NCBI GenBank assembly: GCA_015057115.1
Contig: SVEZ01000001.1
Span: 62,001-126,000, forward strand
Length of the DNA: 64,000 nt
DNA from: Lachnospiraceae bacterium
Lineage (GTDB): Bacteria; Bacillota; Clostridia; Lachnospirales; Lachnospiraceae
Direction of reading: 5' to 3'
The translations under genes and the position numbers were made by a program. A model generated the notes under the pieces. That model was not told the DNA's origin. It did no database searches and saw only the letters and a program-made list of their open reading frames with translations. Positions 8,167 through 15,870 of this stretch are shown here, in pieces. The number at the start of each line of letters is the position of its first letter. Position 1 is the first letter of the stretch.

Positions 8167-9114
8167 CTATTTCATGTTCAACAAATTCATAACCAGTTTT
8201 ACCATAATATCTTTTTCTTCCGGATTCGATTCCGCAATCATAAGCGTAATCGCGACAAGTTCTCCATCGCCAATACGCTTACTACCATCTTTAAATAATG
8301 CCTGATTTCTCTCCAAAAATTCCAAGAATAAAGATGCCGCGATTCGCTTACAGCCATCGGCAAAGGGATGATCCTTAATCATGAAGTACAGTAAATTAGC
8401 TGCTTTTTCCTCAATCGTCGGATATGCATCTTGGCCAAATGCGCTCTGATATATTGCGGAAATAATTCCATTTACTTTACCAGCTTCTTTTTCCACACCG
8501 AAAACATCCGTCTCGAAAGAATCCTTCATGTGCGAAACCATCGTCATACAATCATCATACGTAATCCTATATACAGGTGACTGTCCATCAGGCTTTATAA
8601 TTGCCTGATGATCATACTGATCTAACAATGTCAACGCTTCTGTATACAAATTTACGGCCCTTAAGATATCCTTTTCCTCGACATTCAACGCATCCGCTAA
8701 CATTCGTGTTTGAATATCCACGGTCTTTTCCAGTGCATTGAGGCGCTTTTTATTGATTGCATAACCATCAATCATATACTTCTTCAGAACGCCGCTTGCC
8801 CACTGTCTGAATTCTACCCCTCGTTGGGATTTCACGCGATACCCTACGGATATTATGACATCCAGGTTATAATATTTTGTTTTATATCGCTTTCCATCCG
8901 CAGCAGTTGTCAAGAAATCCTTGACAACTGAATCCTTATCAAGTTCTCCTTCTTTGAAACAATTATTCGCGTGCAAACTCACATTTTGCTTTGTGGTATC
9001 AAACAGTTCCGCCATCTGCGCCTGCGTCAACCACACAGTATCTCCATCCATTGGCACAGATAAAGTTACTTCCTTATCCTCTGTCTCAAATAGCAAAATT
9101 TCATTTTTCTTCAT
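8167..9114 (-). CDS. RhuM-family protein fused to a Fic/Doc domain
   Basis: 315 aa, two modules. Residues ~1-170 match the virulence RhuM family (WLTQAQMAELFDTTKQNVS, then GYRVKSQRGVEFRQWAS). The C-terminal part carries a Fic/Doc core, HPFADGCKRIAAS (about residue 250). The Fic motif normally has Asn where this has Cys (HPFxDGNxR). Fic/Doc proteins transfer AMP or phosphate to target proteins and act as toxins or modulators. The start overlaps the small XRE gene by 14 bp, the layout of a toxin-antitoxin pair. The Cys substitution could alter or abolish activity. Confidence 0.8.
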   Translation of the reverse strand: MKKNEILLFETEDKEVTLSVPMDGDTVWLTQAQMAELFDTTKQNVSLHANNCFKEGELDKDSVVKDFLTTAADGKRYKTKYYNLDVIISVGYRVKSQRGVEFRQWASGVLKKYMIDGYAINKKRLNALEKTVDIQTRMLADALNVEEKDILRAVNLYTEALTLLDQYDHQAIIKPDGQSPVYRITYDDCMTMVSHMKDSFETDVFGVEKEAGKVNGIISAIYQSAFGQDAYPTIEEKAANLLYFMIKDHPFADGCKRIAASLFLEFLERNQALFKDGSKRIGDGELVAITLMIAESNPEEKDIMVKLVMNLLNMK

Positions 9115-9310
9115 AACGCTTCTCCTCTCCCACTAATTTCTCAAATTTCAGTTGATATGAAATAAGCCGCGGTATATACTCCGGCGGAGTTCGTCGTCCT
9201 GCTTCCCAATCTTCCAAGGTCCTAACCGGAATCCCTGTATGCTCCGAAAATTCTTTGCGGTTCATATTCACACTCTCACGCAGTTCTCTGATTACCTTTG
9301 CAATATCCAT
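9101..9310 (-). CDS. Small XRE-type HTH protein, probable antitoxin/regulator
   Basis: 69 aa. MDIAKVIRELRESVNMNRKE is followed by a helix-turn-helix of XRE type (FSEHTGIPVRTLEDWEAGRR). The start at 9310 is set by GAGGAGGAG 5 nt upstream; a longer frame to 9400 runs through the promoter. It overlaps the RhuM-Fic gene by 14 bp. The promoter carries inverted half-sites, consistent with self-repression. The antitoxin role is inferred from layout. Confidence 0.75.
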   Translation of the reverse strand: MDIAKVIRELRESVNMNRKEFSEHTGIPVRTLEDWEAGRRTPPEYIPRLISYQLKFEKLVGEEKRYEEK

Positions 9311-9323
9311 AATCTCCTCCTCG

Positions 9324-9369
9324 CATTGCGTTTTTTTGATTATAACACAGCATCGTCGTTCACGCAATG
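9324..9369 (-). promoter_or_regulatory. Promoter and candidate operator of the XRE/RhuM-Fic pair
   Basis: Minus strand -35 TTGCGT (9362-9367), 17-bp spacer, -10 TATAAT (9339-9344). Perfect inverted half-sites CATTGCG lie at 9324-9330 and 9363-9369, one over the -35 and one just downstream of the -10. Binding across both would block transcription. Confidence 0.65.
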
Positions 9370-9406
9370 TGTGGTGTAAAATTTCACATTTTAAAGTCAT
9401 AGAAAA

Positions 9407-9428
9407 AAGGAAGGCTTACACCTTCCTT
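9407..9428 (-). terminator. Terminator after the DUF89 gene
   Basis: AAGGAAGG / CCTTCCTT 8-bp stem with a 6-nt loop, followed on the minus strand by TTTTTT. Confidence 0.75.
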
Positions 9429-9443
9429 AAAACAATTCCATTT

Positions 9444-10328
9444 CTATTCCCATTCTATCGATTTTTTACATATCATTTTCATTTCCGGAACACTAATGCT
9501 TTTTGCTATAACATCGCATTTGGTCATCAGAAGAAAATAAATATTTTGCTTTTCATTACTTAGACATTCATAATTGGCTTGTCCTTTTGCAATAATAATA
9601 TCTGCATTATAGTATATCTCATTGAACTCATCAGACGTCCTTGTCAGCACTGTTCCAAGGGAACAATCGCCGTTCGAGATAATTTTTGCATATTCGTCCA
9701 TGCCAACTGAGTAAGCATCCTCTTCTAAAGAATCATTTACAACTGCTGCCCCTCGTGTTGCAAAATATATCTGACATGCCGGATTCCTCTCTTTTATTTT
9801 CTTAATAAGAATTTTGTCCAGACAGATTTCTCCGCAGTTATCGCCTAAATATAGTATACTTCTTGCGCAATCAATATCCGCCCGCAATTCTAAAGTATCA
9901 TCAATCTCAAGTTCCTCTTTTTTAAGAAGCTCAAATTTCTCCTTCACATCAGACTCTGTCAGTTCATGGATAGGGTTAAAGTCAATTACATTTCCAATAA
10001 TTGCATACTTTACCGCCTCCACAAAATCATCCTCTGACGTTGCAATTTCTTCTTCGAATGCATCTATTTTTTCAAGAAACATTCTGTTATACTTTTCCCT
10101 TGTTTCTTTGTAGGGATCATCATTTCCGGTGATTCTTTTGAGTACACTAAAATTCTCTCCGATAAGTTCCGGTGATGAAATCTTGGAAAAATCCACGCCA
10201 CTTAAATAGCAAAACATTTCCCTTAAAAGATCATTCTTATCTTCTATTCCTACCATGTTAGCGACCTTAATTGTTTGGTTAACTATACATGGAATGCATT
10301 TTTCTTGAAGTTTCATGATTGTCTCCAT
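9444..10328 (-). CDS. DUF89 / ARMT1-like damage-control phosphatase
   Basis: 294 aa. It has the DUF89 family hallmarks: an N-terminal KCIPCIVNQ Cys pair typical of the prokaryotic subgroup, the metal-site stretch YLGDNCGEICLDK (about residue 158) and AKGQANYE near residue 248. Family members are metal-dependent phosphatases proposed to remove damaged or overflow phosphometabolites; the substrate here is unknown. ATGs exist at 10328 and 10316. The first overlaps the stop of the upstream XRE-AbrB gene (TAATG), so translational coupling is likely. Terminated by the hairpin at 9407. Confidence 0.82.
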   Translation of the reverse strand: METIMKLQEKCIPCIVNQTIKVANMVGIEDKNDLLREMFCYLSGVDFSKISSPELIGENFSVLKRITGNDDPYKETREKYNRMFLEKIDAFEEEIATSEDDFVEAVKYAIIGNVIDFNPIHELTESDVKEKFELLKKEELEIDDTLELRADIDCARSILYLGDNCGEICLDKILIKKIKERNPACQIYFATRGAAVVNDSLEEDAYSVGMDEYAKIISNGDCSLGTVLTRTSDEFNEIYYNADIIIAKGQANYECLSNEKQNIYFLLMTKCDVIAKSISVPEMKMICKKSIEWE

Positions 10329-10759
10329 TATTTTTTTGTGCCGTTTAACTTATTAATCATATTAGCCATTGAAAGAAAATGTTCTTCTTTAATCAGCGCA
10401 ATCCCCTGATTTTCGTCTCCTAAAACAACAAGATTCTCTCCGGGCAATATATCAAAAAGCTTTCTGGCCTTTGCCGGAATCACGATCTGCCCTTTATCTC
10501 CCACAGTCACTATCCCAAACAGATGCTTGCCTTTTGGTGCAAGTCCCAGTCCGAGATTGTCTTCCGGTTCATGATTAGCCAACTCATCCAGCGAGACCCC
10601 CAACGCATCAGCTAGGAGTTTGCTTTTTTCAAGGTCCGGCCAGGATTCCCCGGATTCCCATTTTGCCACCGTCTGTCTGGTAACCCCGACCTTCTCCGCC
10701 AGGTCCTCCTGCGTCATTGACAATAATTTTCGCATTTGAACAAGATTTTCACTAAACAT
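10328..10759 (-). CDS. XRE HTH regulator fused to an AbrB/SpoVT-type domain
   Basis: 143 aa. Residues ~5-60 are an XRE helix-turn-helix (MTQEDLAEKVGVTRQTVAKW). Residues ~82-125 are a swapped-hairpin AbrB-like domain (VGDKGQIVIPAKARKLFDIL). Both bind DNA in other families, so this is a two-domain regulator. Its stop overlaps the DUF89 start by 1 nt, and the acyltransferase gene lies 9 nt upstream, so it is in the middle of a three-gene operon. Confidence 0.82.
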   Translation of the reverse strand: MFSENLVQMRKLLSMTQEDLAEKVGVTRQTVAKWESGESWPDLEKSKLLADALGVSLDELANHEPEDNLGLGLAPKGKHLFGIVTVGDKGQIVIPAKARKLFDILPGENLVVLGDENQGIALIKEEHFLSMANMINKLNGTKK

Positions 10760-10768
10760 ATGCTTCTC

Positions 10769-11860
10769 CTATTTTTCTTTTTTCATTCCCAGTACAGCCC
10801 ATCTGAAGAACGGGATTCTGGATATCAGCTCGTATAGAATATATGCGGTAACAAATCCGGATATCGCCGAAAGCAGATACACCAAAACTGCAGGTAAAAT
10901 ATGGTGGCTTCCAATAAACACTGCTATCATGGATATACCTAGGTAATGGAATATGTATAATCCAAAGCTGTGCTTACTCATAAAGGTTGCAAACCCATTC
11001 GTAAAGTCCAGGTATTTTGCCGCACCTCCCAAAAAAGCCATGGAAGCAAACCATCCGAATGATGTAAAAAGAGGATATCTGTTAACCGGAACATCCGCAT
11101 AATTTTCTCCAAAATATTTAAAACAGAAGCAAAAACCAAGGATAACCGTTACAGCAAGTAATACCCAAAACCATTTCTTTAATACTTCCATCACCTCATC
11201 ATGTGAAAAAACAAAATATCCGAGGAAAAAGGCTACCCCATAATATCCGAATCGATATACACATATAACCGGAGTATTCAGTATCTGTGCACCACCAAAC
11301 GCAAGCACACTCATAAGTACTATCACTATGATGCCGGTCTTTTTTCCCAGGTTCCAAAGTCTATCCTTTTCAATCCTTCTGACAAGCGCAAGCAGGAGAG
11401 AAAATACCCAAAGAACCTGAATATACCAAAGAACTCCTATTCCGCTAACTGCCAAAATCAGATATCTTCCTATTAGTGGAAGCGAAGATAACATTGCACT
11501 TGCATCCGTAGACAACGCTGTGTTAAAGTATCCCTGAATAAACTGAAATGTCAAAAGACCTATTGTTGAAGGCACAAGCAGTTTATTTGTTCTGCTCTTT
11601 ATGAATTCCTTTCCACTGTGACCGTTCAAATAGAGCCTTGAACTAATCCCGGATACAACAAACATCAGAAACATGAACCATGGATATACCATATATTGAA
11701 ACAGATCCCAATACTGAACATCTAACTCCGTAATCTTTCCAAGAACTCCGGCTACCCCCAATCCATTGTACATATAGACTACGTGATAAATGACTACAAT
11801 AACCACTGTGATCCAGCGAATATTGTCTAAATAGTACTTTCTGCTGTTACCATTATTCAT
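10769..11860 (-). CDS. Acyltransferase 3 family membrane protein
   Basis: About 363 aa with ten or so membrane helices. The N-terminus YYLDNIRWITVVIVVIYHVV carries the DxxR...H pattern of acyltransferase family 3 (OatA/WecH-like), which O-acylates sugars or other cell-surface substrates. The start at 11860 is chosen because AAAGGTGG lies upstream and the family motif begins about 10 residues later; a longer frame to 11953 is unlikely. An extended -10 (TGG-TATAAT) lies at about 11878-11886. A second member is encoded at 15871-16956. Confidence 0.82.
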   Translation of the reverse strand: MNNGNSRKYYLDNIRWITVVIVVIYHVVYMYNGLGVAGVLGKITELDVQYWDLFQYMVYPWFMFLMFVVSGISSRLYLNGHSGKEFIKSRTNKLLVPSTIGLLTFQFIQGYFNTALSTDASAMLSSLPLIGRYLILAVSGIGVLWYIQVLWVFSLLLALVRRIEKDRLWNLGKKTGIIVIVLMSVLAFGGAQILNTPVICVYRFGYYGVAFFLGYFVFSHDEVMEVLKKWFWVLLAVTVILGFCFCFKYFGENYADVPVNRYPLFTSFGWFASMAFLGGAAKYLDFTNGFATFMSKHSFGLYIFHYLGISMIAVFIGSHHILPAVLVYLLSAISGFVTAYILYELISRIPFFRWAVLGMKKEK

Positions 11861-12035
11861 AATTGTACCACCTTTCTTTATTATACCACATTTGCAATTT
11901 TTATTAACATTATTATATTCCAACATATTTTGACCGTCCACCAACCAAAGCATACATTTACACGGCTTTTACGTTAAATCTGGTTGCAAACTGCAGGATT
12001 CATAAAAAAAGAACAGCGCAATTTCACTTTCTTCT

Positions 12036-12093
12036 TTTTCCGATGTCCCGAAGCGTCTACTGCTTCAACGACAAGCAGCGGGAATTGAAATAG
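12036..12093. repeat. Copy 1 of a dispersed ~58-nt repeat
   Basis: The stretch from TTTTTCCGATG to GAATTGAAATAG recurs at 13965-14023 with few differences (shared TCTACTGCTTCAACGACAA). In both places a CAGCGCAATTTC motif lies nearby. It sits just after the stop of the methyltransferase gene. Confidence 0.7.
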
Positions 12094-12849
12094 CTACTTT
12101 TTCAATTCCCAATATAAATACAGAGGTATTTTCTGCAGCCACGCCATCGCTACAGAAATTTTCGCCTGCTCGTCTGTAGCTCTTGGTTCATTTAAATCCA
12201 CAATTGTCAATCCTGCGCCCACAAAGATTTTAACATAATCCTCAAAAGTTCGATGTCGCCATATCACAGGAACTGTTCCTTGATAAAGCGGCGCTTCCCA
12301 TTCTCTAGGTTCAAAATAGTTTTTAACTACAACCTGGCGTTCTATCCCTTGGCCTTGTCTTCCTATACCTGTATCATGATTTCCATCAAAACAGGGATGC
12401 AGGACACTCGCAAATAGACGTCCCCCCGGTTTTAAAACTCTTACCACTTCTCGAATGGTTCCCTCGAAATCCTCACAATCCATAAGCATCATAGAACACA
12501 AAACAATATCAAATTGCTCGCTGGCTATATCAAAAAGATCATTACTGTTTCTGACAAAATGCTGAATCTGAAGTTTTTCATCATTCGCCAGCTTAGTCGC
12601 ATACTCTATCGCTTTCTCTGAACAATCTATAGACACAAGTTCCGCTCCGCGCTTGGTCAATTCTCTTGAATATCCGCCCTCACCACATCCAAGATCAAGT
12701 ATTTTTTTCCCTTTTACATCACCCATAAATTTAAGCATATTAGGCATAATAAAGCAGTTCCGCGCCTCACCTGTCTGGGCAAGTTCAAACCATTCATCTC
12801 CCATAGCATTCCATGCTATAGTAGAACTATCTTGTTTCATTTCTTTCAA
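12094..12849 (-). CDS. Class I SAM-dependent methyltransferase
   Basis: About 251 aa. Motif I is ILDLGCGEGGYSRELTKRG, followed by ELVSIDCSEKAIEYA and FDIVLCSMMLMDCEDFEGTI, then VLKPGGRLFASVLHPCF. These are typical of the small-molecule methyltransferases of the Methyltransf_11/25 type. GGAGGAG is placed 5 nt before a TTG (12849), which I take as the start; the first ATG (12840) would leave 14 nt. Substrate unknown. It is a single gene followed by a dispersed repeat rather than an obvious terminator. Confidence 0.8.
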   Translation of the reverse strand: MKEMKQDSSTIAWNAMGDEWFELAQTGEARNCFIMPNMLKFMGDVKGKKILDLGCGEGGYSRELTKRGAELVSIDCSEKAIEYATKLANDEKLQIQHFVRNSNDLFDIASEQFDIVLCSMMLMDCEDFEGTIREVVRVLKPGGRLFASVLHPCFDGNHDTGIGRQGQGIERQVVVKNYFEPREWEAPLYQGTVPVIWRHRTFEDYVKIFVGAGLTIVDLNEPRATDEQAKISVAMAWLQKIPLYLYWELKK

Positions 12850-12954
12850 TGCAACTCCTCCTTCATCATCCTCATACAGATAGTATACCACAGGCTATTG
12901 CTACTTCATACTCTTGAGAAAATCTTCATGACATTCATCGACTTTTACAATTTC

Positions 12955-13788
12955 TTACAGAAGAAATCTCTTTATTACAGCATCGATTTCATTCGTCCCC
13001 AACGGATTCATCGATGTTTCTTCCGTAATTATGAGATTTTCACCAATAAAAATGTTTTCCTTCATCAGTATCTTTATCCTCTGCACGGATTTTTTTGCAT
13101 ATTCCTTATCGTCCATCATTCCACGATGTTCCCAATATAAAACTTTTCTTCTTTTAACATTTAAAACAGTAAAATCCGGATAAATTGTGATTCCATTACT
13201 TAGCTGTAACGGACATTCATATTTATAGGGTATTCCATTATCTGCAAGCCGATTTGCTATATTAAGTTCAGACTTTGATCTAACCCGTTCTTTTCGTTTC
13301 GTTTCAAAAAAAGGAAGATAATCTTGTATCGGTTTCCCATTATACGGCTTGTTCAGCCAGTTTTGCGCATAGTCTTCATCTGAAACATCTACGGGGAGAA
13401 TTAATTTTTTAACTTCTTCCGGACATTCGGAATATACCTTTTGAATTTTAGTAATAGAGTTTTCTGATTTTGCAAGAAGCTTCTTTAGGCTTTCACTTTC
13501 CGCCGTCACAAGCTTTAGAATCTTTTCATCATAGAATTTCTGAAGATACTTCTTGATTATAGATTTTTCTGATTTGCGAATATAGTTTCCTGATTTTTCT
13601 GTACTTTGGTTTCGTAAATAGTATTGAACTCCATGGGAAGTCTTGCTTACATGAATTTTCCCGGGTGGTGCTTTCTCGAGTGCTTCCTCTTTTACCCGCT
13701 TAATCAGCAATAATTCATTATACCTTCTTTTTGCTTCTGAATATAGATTTGTGTTGCTTAGCAATAATAATTTTGTCTGCTTATTCGT
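12955..13788 (-). CDS. Restriction-fold (PD-(D/E)XK-like) hypothetical, start codon altered
   Basis: About 277 aa and homologous over its C-terminal half to the protein at 59948-60748. Shared blocks: VRSKSELNIANRLADNGIPY, then YECPLQL, PDFTVLNVKRRKVLYWEH and a GMMDDKEYA tail. The spaced E (in SKSE), D (PDF) and E-H (WEH) fit a PD-(D/E)XK-like nuclease core; this is inference. An AAAGGAGG site lies 7 nt upstream of an ACG codon (13786-13788) exactly where an ATG is expected, with NKQTKLLLLSNTN following. The only in-frame ATG (13821) is upstream of that site and has none of its own. So the start codon has probably mutated from ATG to ACG. Confidence 0.6.
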   Translation of the reverse strand, partial: TNKQTKLLLLSNTNLYSEAKRRYNELLLIKRVKEEALEKAPPGKIHVSKTSHGVQYYLRNQSTEKSGNYIRKSEKSIIKKYLQKFYDEKILKLVTAESESLKKLLAKSENSITKIQKVYSECPEEVKKLILPVDVSDEDYAQNWLNKPYNGKPIQDYLPFFETKRKERVRSKSELNIANRLADNGIPYKYECPLQLSNGITIYPDFTVLNVKRRKVLYWEHRGMMDDKEYAKKSVQRIKILMKENIFIGENLIITEETSMNPLGTNEIDAVIKRFLL

Positions 13789-13859
13789 AATAATACCTCC
13801 TTTAAATTGACCTCCATACAACGAAATGCTGAATTTTTACATTCTCGCTGCCTAATTGT

Positions 13860-14060
13860 GCTCTGTTTCTGCTGCTAGAACAGCGCAATTTCCATATCTT
13901 GCTTTTCCGCTGTCGTAAATAACTCGAAAGCTTGTTATCAAACAGCGATTTTTGAAATAATGGGTTTTCCGATGCCCCGAAGATTCTACTGCTTCAACGA
14001 CAAACAGCGGGATTTGAAATAGTAAAGATTCCGATGCCCCACGACGGGGGCACCGGCTAT
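13860..14060. repeat. Repeat-rich non-coding region, copy 2 of the ~58-nt repeat
   Basis: Contains the second copy of the dispersed repeat (13965-14023) and partial copies before and after it: CAGCGCAATTTCC near 13881, CAGCGATTTTTGAAATAA near 13942 and TTCCGATGCCCC near 14029. It ends in a CCCC...GGGG hairpin near 14037-14051. The 71-codon minus-strand frame over it is a by-product of the repeat. No gene seen. Confidence 0.6.
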
Positions 14061-14137
14061 AAAACAAGCAATTACAAGCTAATATAGATTAATAAAACTC
14101 TTAAACAAACATATAAGCCACCGGGTACTAGATGTAC

Positions 14138-14171
14138 GGAGGTGGATTTACCCGTCCACGGGGTTATTATG
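14138..14171. repeat. Left copy of a 34-bp direct repeat (possible att site)
   Basis: Matches 22805-22838 at 32 of 34 positions in the same orientation: GGAGGTGGATTTACC, then GTCCA and GGGGTTATTATG, with single mismatches between blocks. The right copy lies about 215 bp beyond an integrase remnant, so the pair may mark the ends of an integrated element of about 8.7 kb. Confidence 0.65.
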
Positions 14172-14198
14172 TACCATTTTTTCACAAAATGCAATATT

Positions 14199-14400
14199 TT
14201 ATTTTTTTATAACGAAACGTATATCTTTTCCACCACCTACTCTTTCAATACTTCCCTTCTCCAACAAATTAGAAACTGCTCTCCTTACCGAAGCTTGACT
14301 ACGCTGTGTCTCTTCTACCAATTCTTTTATTGTGCCATTTCCTTTTCCGAAATAATCTTCTTTACACGTTCGATTGTCGGATGCGGATATTTCCAAAGCA
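14199..14400 (-). pseudogene. Remnant of a winged-helix C-terminal domain, frameshifted
   Basis: The 3' part of a gene. ELVEETQRSQASVRRAVSNL then LLEKGSIERVGGGKDIRFVI is a typical winged helix, as found at the C-terminus of AlbA-type ATP-binding proteins. The preceding residues YPHPTIERVKKIISEK read in another frame, and one G lost in the GAAAAGG stretch near 14345 would join them. Upstream, the sequence switches at about 14395 to an unrelated plus-strand remnant, so the 5' part has been deleted. Confidence 0.6.
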
Positions 14401-14628
14401 ATTTTCGCACTAAAGGATATCCAGAAAGCGCTGTTGTATCAGCTTGCCATTCGGGGATATTCCTGCCAGCTCGTTGCGACTTTCCGGAGACAGACTGACA
14501 GAAACATTCGTAAGACCCGTGACACGATGTTAAAGAAAATACGCAAAGAGTTTGTTCTGGCATTACAGAAAAAAACCGGAACACGGATAAAAAGAAAAAT
14601 ACGGATTGACCTTATAAGCCTGAATTGA
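14394..14628 (+). pseudogene. Remnant of a sigma-factor-like (region 4) protein
   Basis: The plus-strand frame reads KAIFALKDIQKALLYQLAIR, then QTDRNIRKTRDTMLKKIRKE. This resembles the region-4 helix-turn-helix proteins encoded on conjugative elements. There is no plausible start, and the frame begins at the junction with the minus-strand remnant. It is probably a 5'-deleted gene from a mobile element. Confidence 0.45.
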
Positions 14629-14693
14629 TATGACAGTAATACATTTTATATAAATTTAGATTACATTTTAGAAAAAACAGATCGGAGGCTCTT

Positions 14694-14780
14694 ATGAATA
14701 ACCTTTTTCAGAAAACCAGTTCCAACTGGGTACGATATGACAAATACGAGTGGAAAGAGGATGAGGCGGGCGAAGGATAA
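14694..14780 (+). pseudogene. 28-codon fragment, N-terminus of a mobile-element gene
   Basis: ATG with CGGAGG 6 nt upstream; reads MNNLFQKTSSNWVRYDKYEW, then KEDEAGEG and a stop. The good start signal with early termination suggests a truncated gene. I do not recognise the family firmly. The 14781-14966 stretch that follows holds no gene I can support. Confidence 0.3.
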
Positions 14781-14966
14781 GGAATAAAGAGGTTTTCGAG
14801 ATTAGAAGAACATGTTATAATTGAAAAATCCGGTGTAGCATATCCTGCTATAACGTTGTTGCTTTGGTACTTCTATTTGTGGTTTTTATACGGAAGTATC
14901 CTTGTTGGCAGGTATGTAAAAAAAATAAGTACAAAACAACTTTTAAAATAAAAGAGGAATACAAAT

Positions 14967-15219
14967 ATGAAAGAAACTTTAATTGAGAATATCGGTAGGG
15001 TCCATACTACAGAGATGGGAGATGGGAGTTGGAAGGATAAAGAAGAATTTAGGACTTGGAGACATTGATGTTGTTGAATGGTGTCGTAATAGAATACTTG
15101 ATAAGAATGCCATTATTGAGAGAAACGGAAAAAACTGGTATGTAAATATTGATGATAGTATTATCACAGTAAATGCGAGCAGCTATACAATCATAACTGC
15201 ACATAAGAAAAAGAGGTAA
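14967..15219 (+). pseudogene. DUF3781 family gene broken by a 7-bp tandem duplication
   Basis: From ATG 14967 (site AGAGGAA) the frame reads MKETLIENIGRVHTTEMG and then shifts. Downstream, another frame reads GRIKKNLGLGDIDVVEWCRN and NWYVNIDDSIITVNASSYTI to the stop at 15219, matching DUF3781. The break coincides with two adjacent copies of GAGATGG (15012-15018 and 15019-15025). Removing one copy restores a continuous ~81-codon frame (EMGVGRIKKNLGL). The family function is unknown. Confidence 0.8.
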
Positions 15220-15225
15220 AAGACT

Positions 15226-15753
15226 ATGGATAGACCGGAGTTTGACAGCATAAAGGATTATGCTGAGTTTAGCAAGTATTACTGGTATCGAGATGAACTG
15301 ATAAAAATATGCAAGGATCACGGTCTGAAATCGCCAAGTGGAAAAATCGAGCTGAATAAGGTGATTGAAGCATACTTTGCCGGAGAAAAAATCTTGCCTG
15401 GAAAGAAATCTGGAAGGAAAAAGAAGCCTGTTGTTACTGAACTAACGCTTGATACCGGGATTATAGAGTGCGGTTTTACTTTCGGTAATAAATTTAGGGA
15501 GTTCTTTTCACAGCAAACCGGAGAAGATCATTTCAAATTCAATGTGGATATGGTGGCAACCGTCAAGGCAGTGAAGGAAAGTGACGATGAATCTTTTACA
15601 CTCGGTGACTTATTGGATGTATATTACGGAAAGAAAATCTATGCTCAATATGATAAGTCAGCACTTCAATGGAATAAATTTGTGAAAGATTTCTGTGCAG
15701 ACGATGCGACAAAGGTGTTTGTAGAGCGACTAAGGGCAGCTGCCATATTATGA
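15226..15753 (+). CDS. SAP domain / DUF6434 protein, C-terminus probably frameshifted
   Basis: 175 aa. The N-terminal ~55 residues form a SAP-like helix-extended-loop-helix (RDELIKICKDHGLKSPSGKI), usually nucleic-acid binding. Residues ~70-170 look like DUF6434 (GFTFGNKFREFFSQQTGEDH). The stop TGA interrupts what looks like the natural end. Adding one G after ATATTATG would continue as KNSQGLGYGEDIFKKIT to a stop at 15804-15806. So a 1-nt deletion has likely removed about 17 residues. It starts 6 nt after the DUF3781 gene, so the two form an operon. Confidence 0.7.
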   Translation: MDRPEFDSIKDYAEFSKYYWYRDELIKICKDHGLKSPSGKIELNKVIEAYFAGEKILPGKKSGRKKKPVVTELTLDTGIIECGFTFGNKFREFFSQQTGEDHFKFNVDMVATVKAVKESDDESFTLGDLLDVYYGKKIYAQYDKSALQWNKFVKDFCADDATKVFVERLRAAAIL

Positions 15754-15870
15754 AGAATAGTCAGGGACTCGGATATGGAGAAGATATATTCAAGAAAATT
15801 ACTTGAGAAATACAGGGATAGATTATAACTCTGAAGTTATCTTAACAAGGACAATAAGGAGGATGGATAC

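Noticed and set aside
13852-14067. 71-codon minus-strand ORF
   Set aside because: Lies entirely on the dispersed repeat, with no ribosome binding site and a translation that mirrors the repeat.
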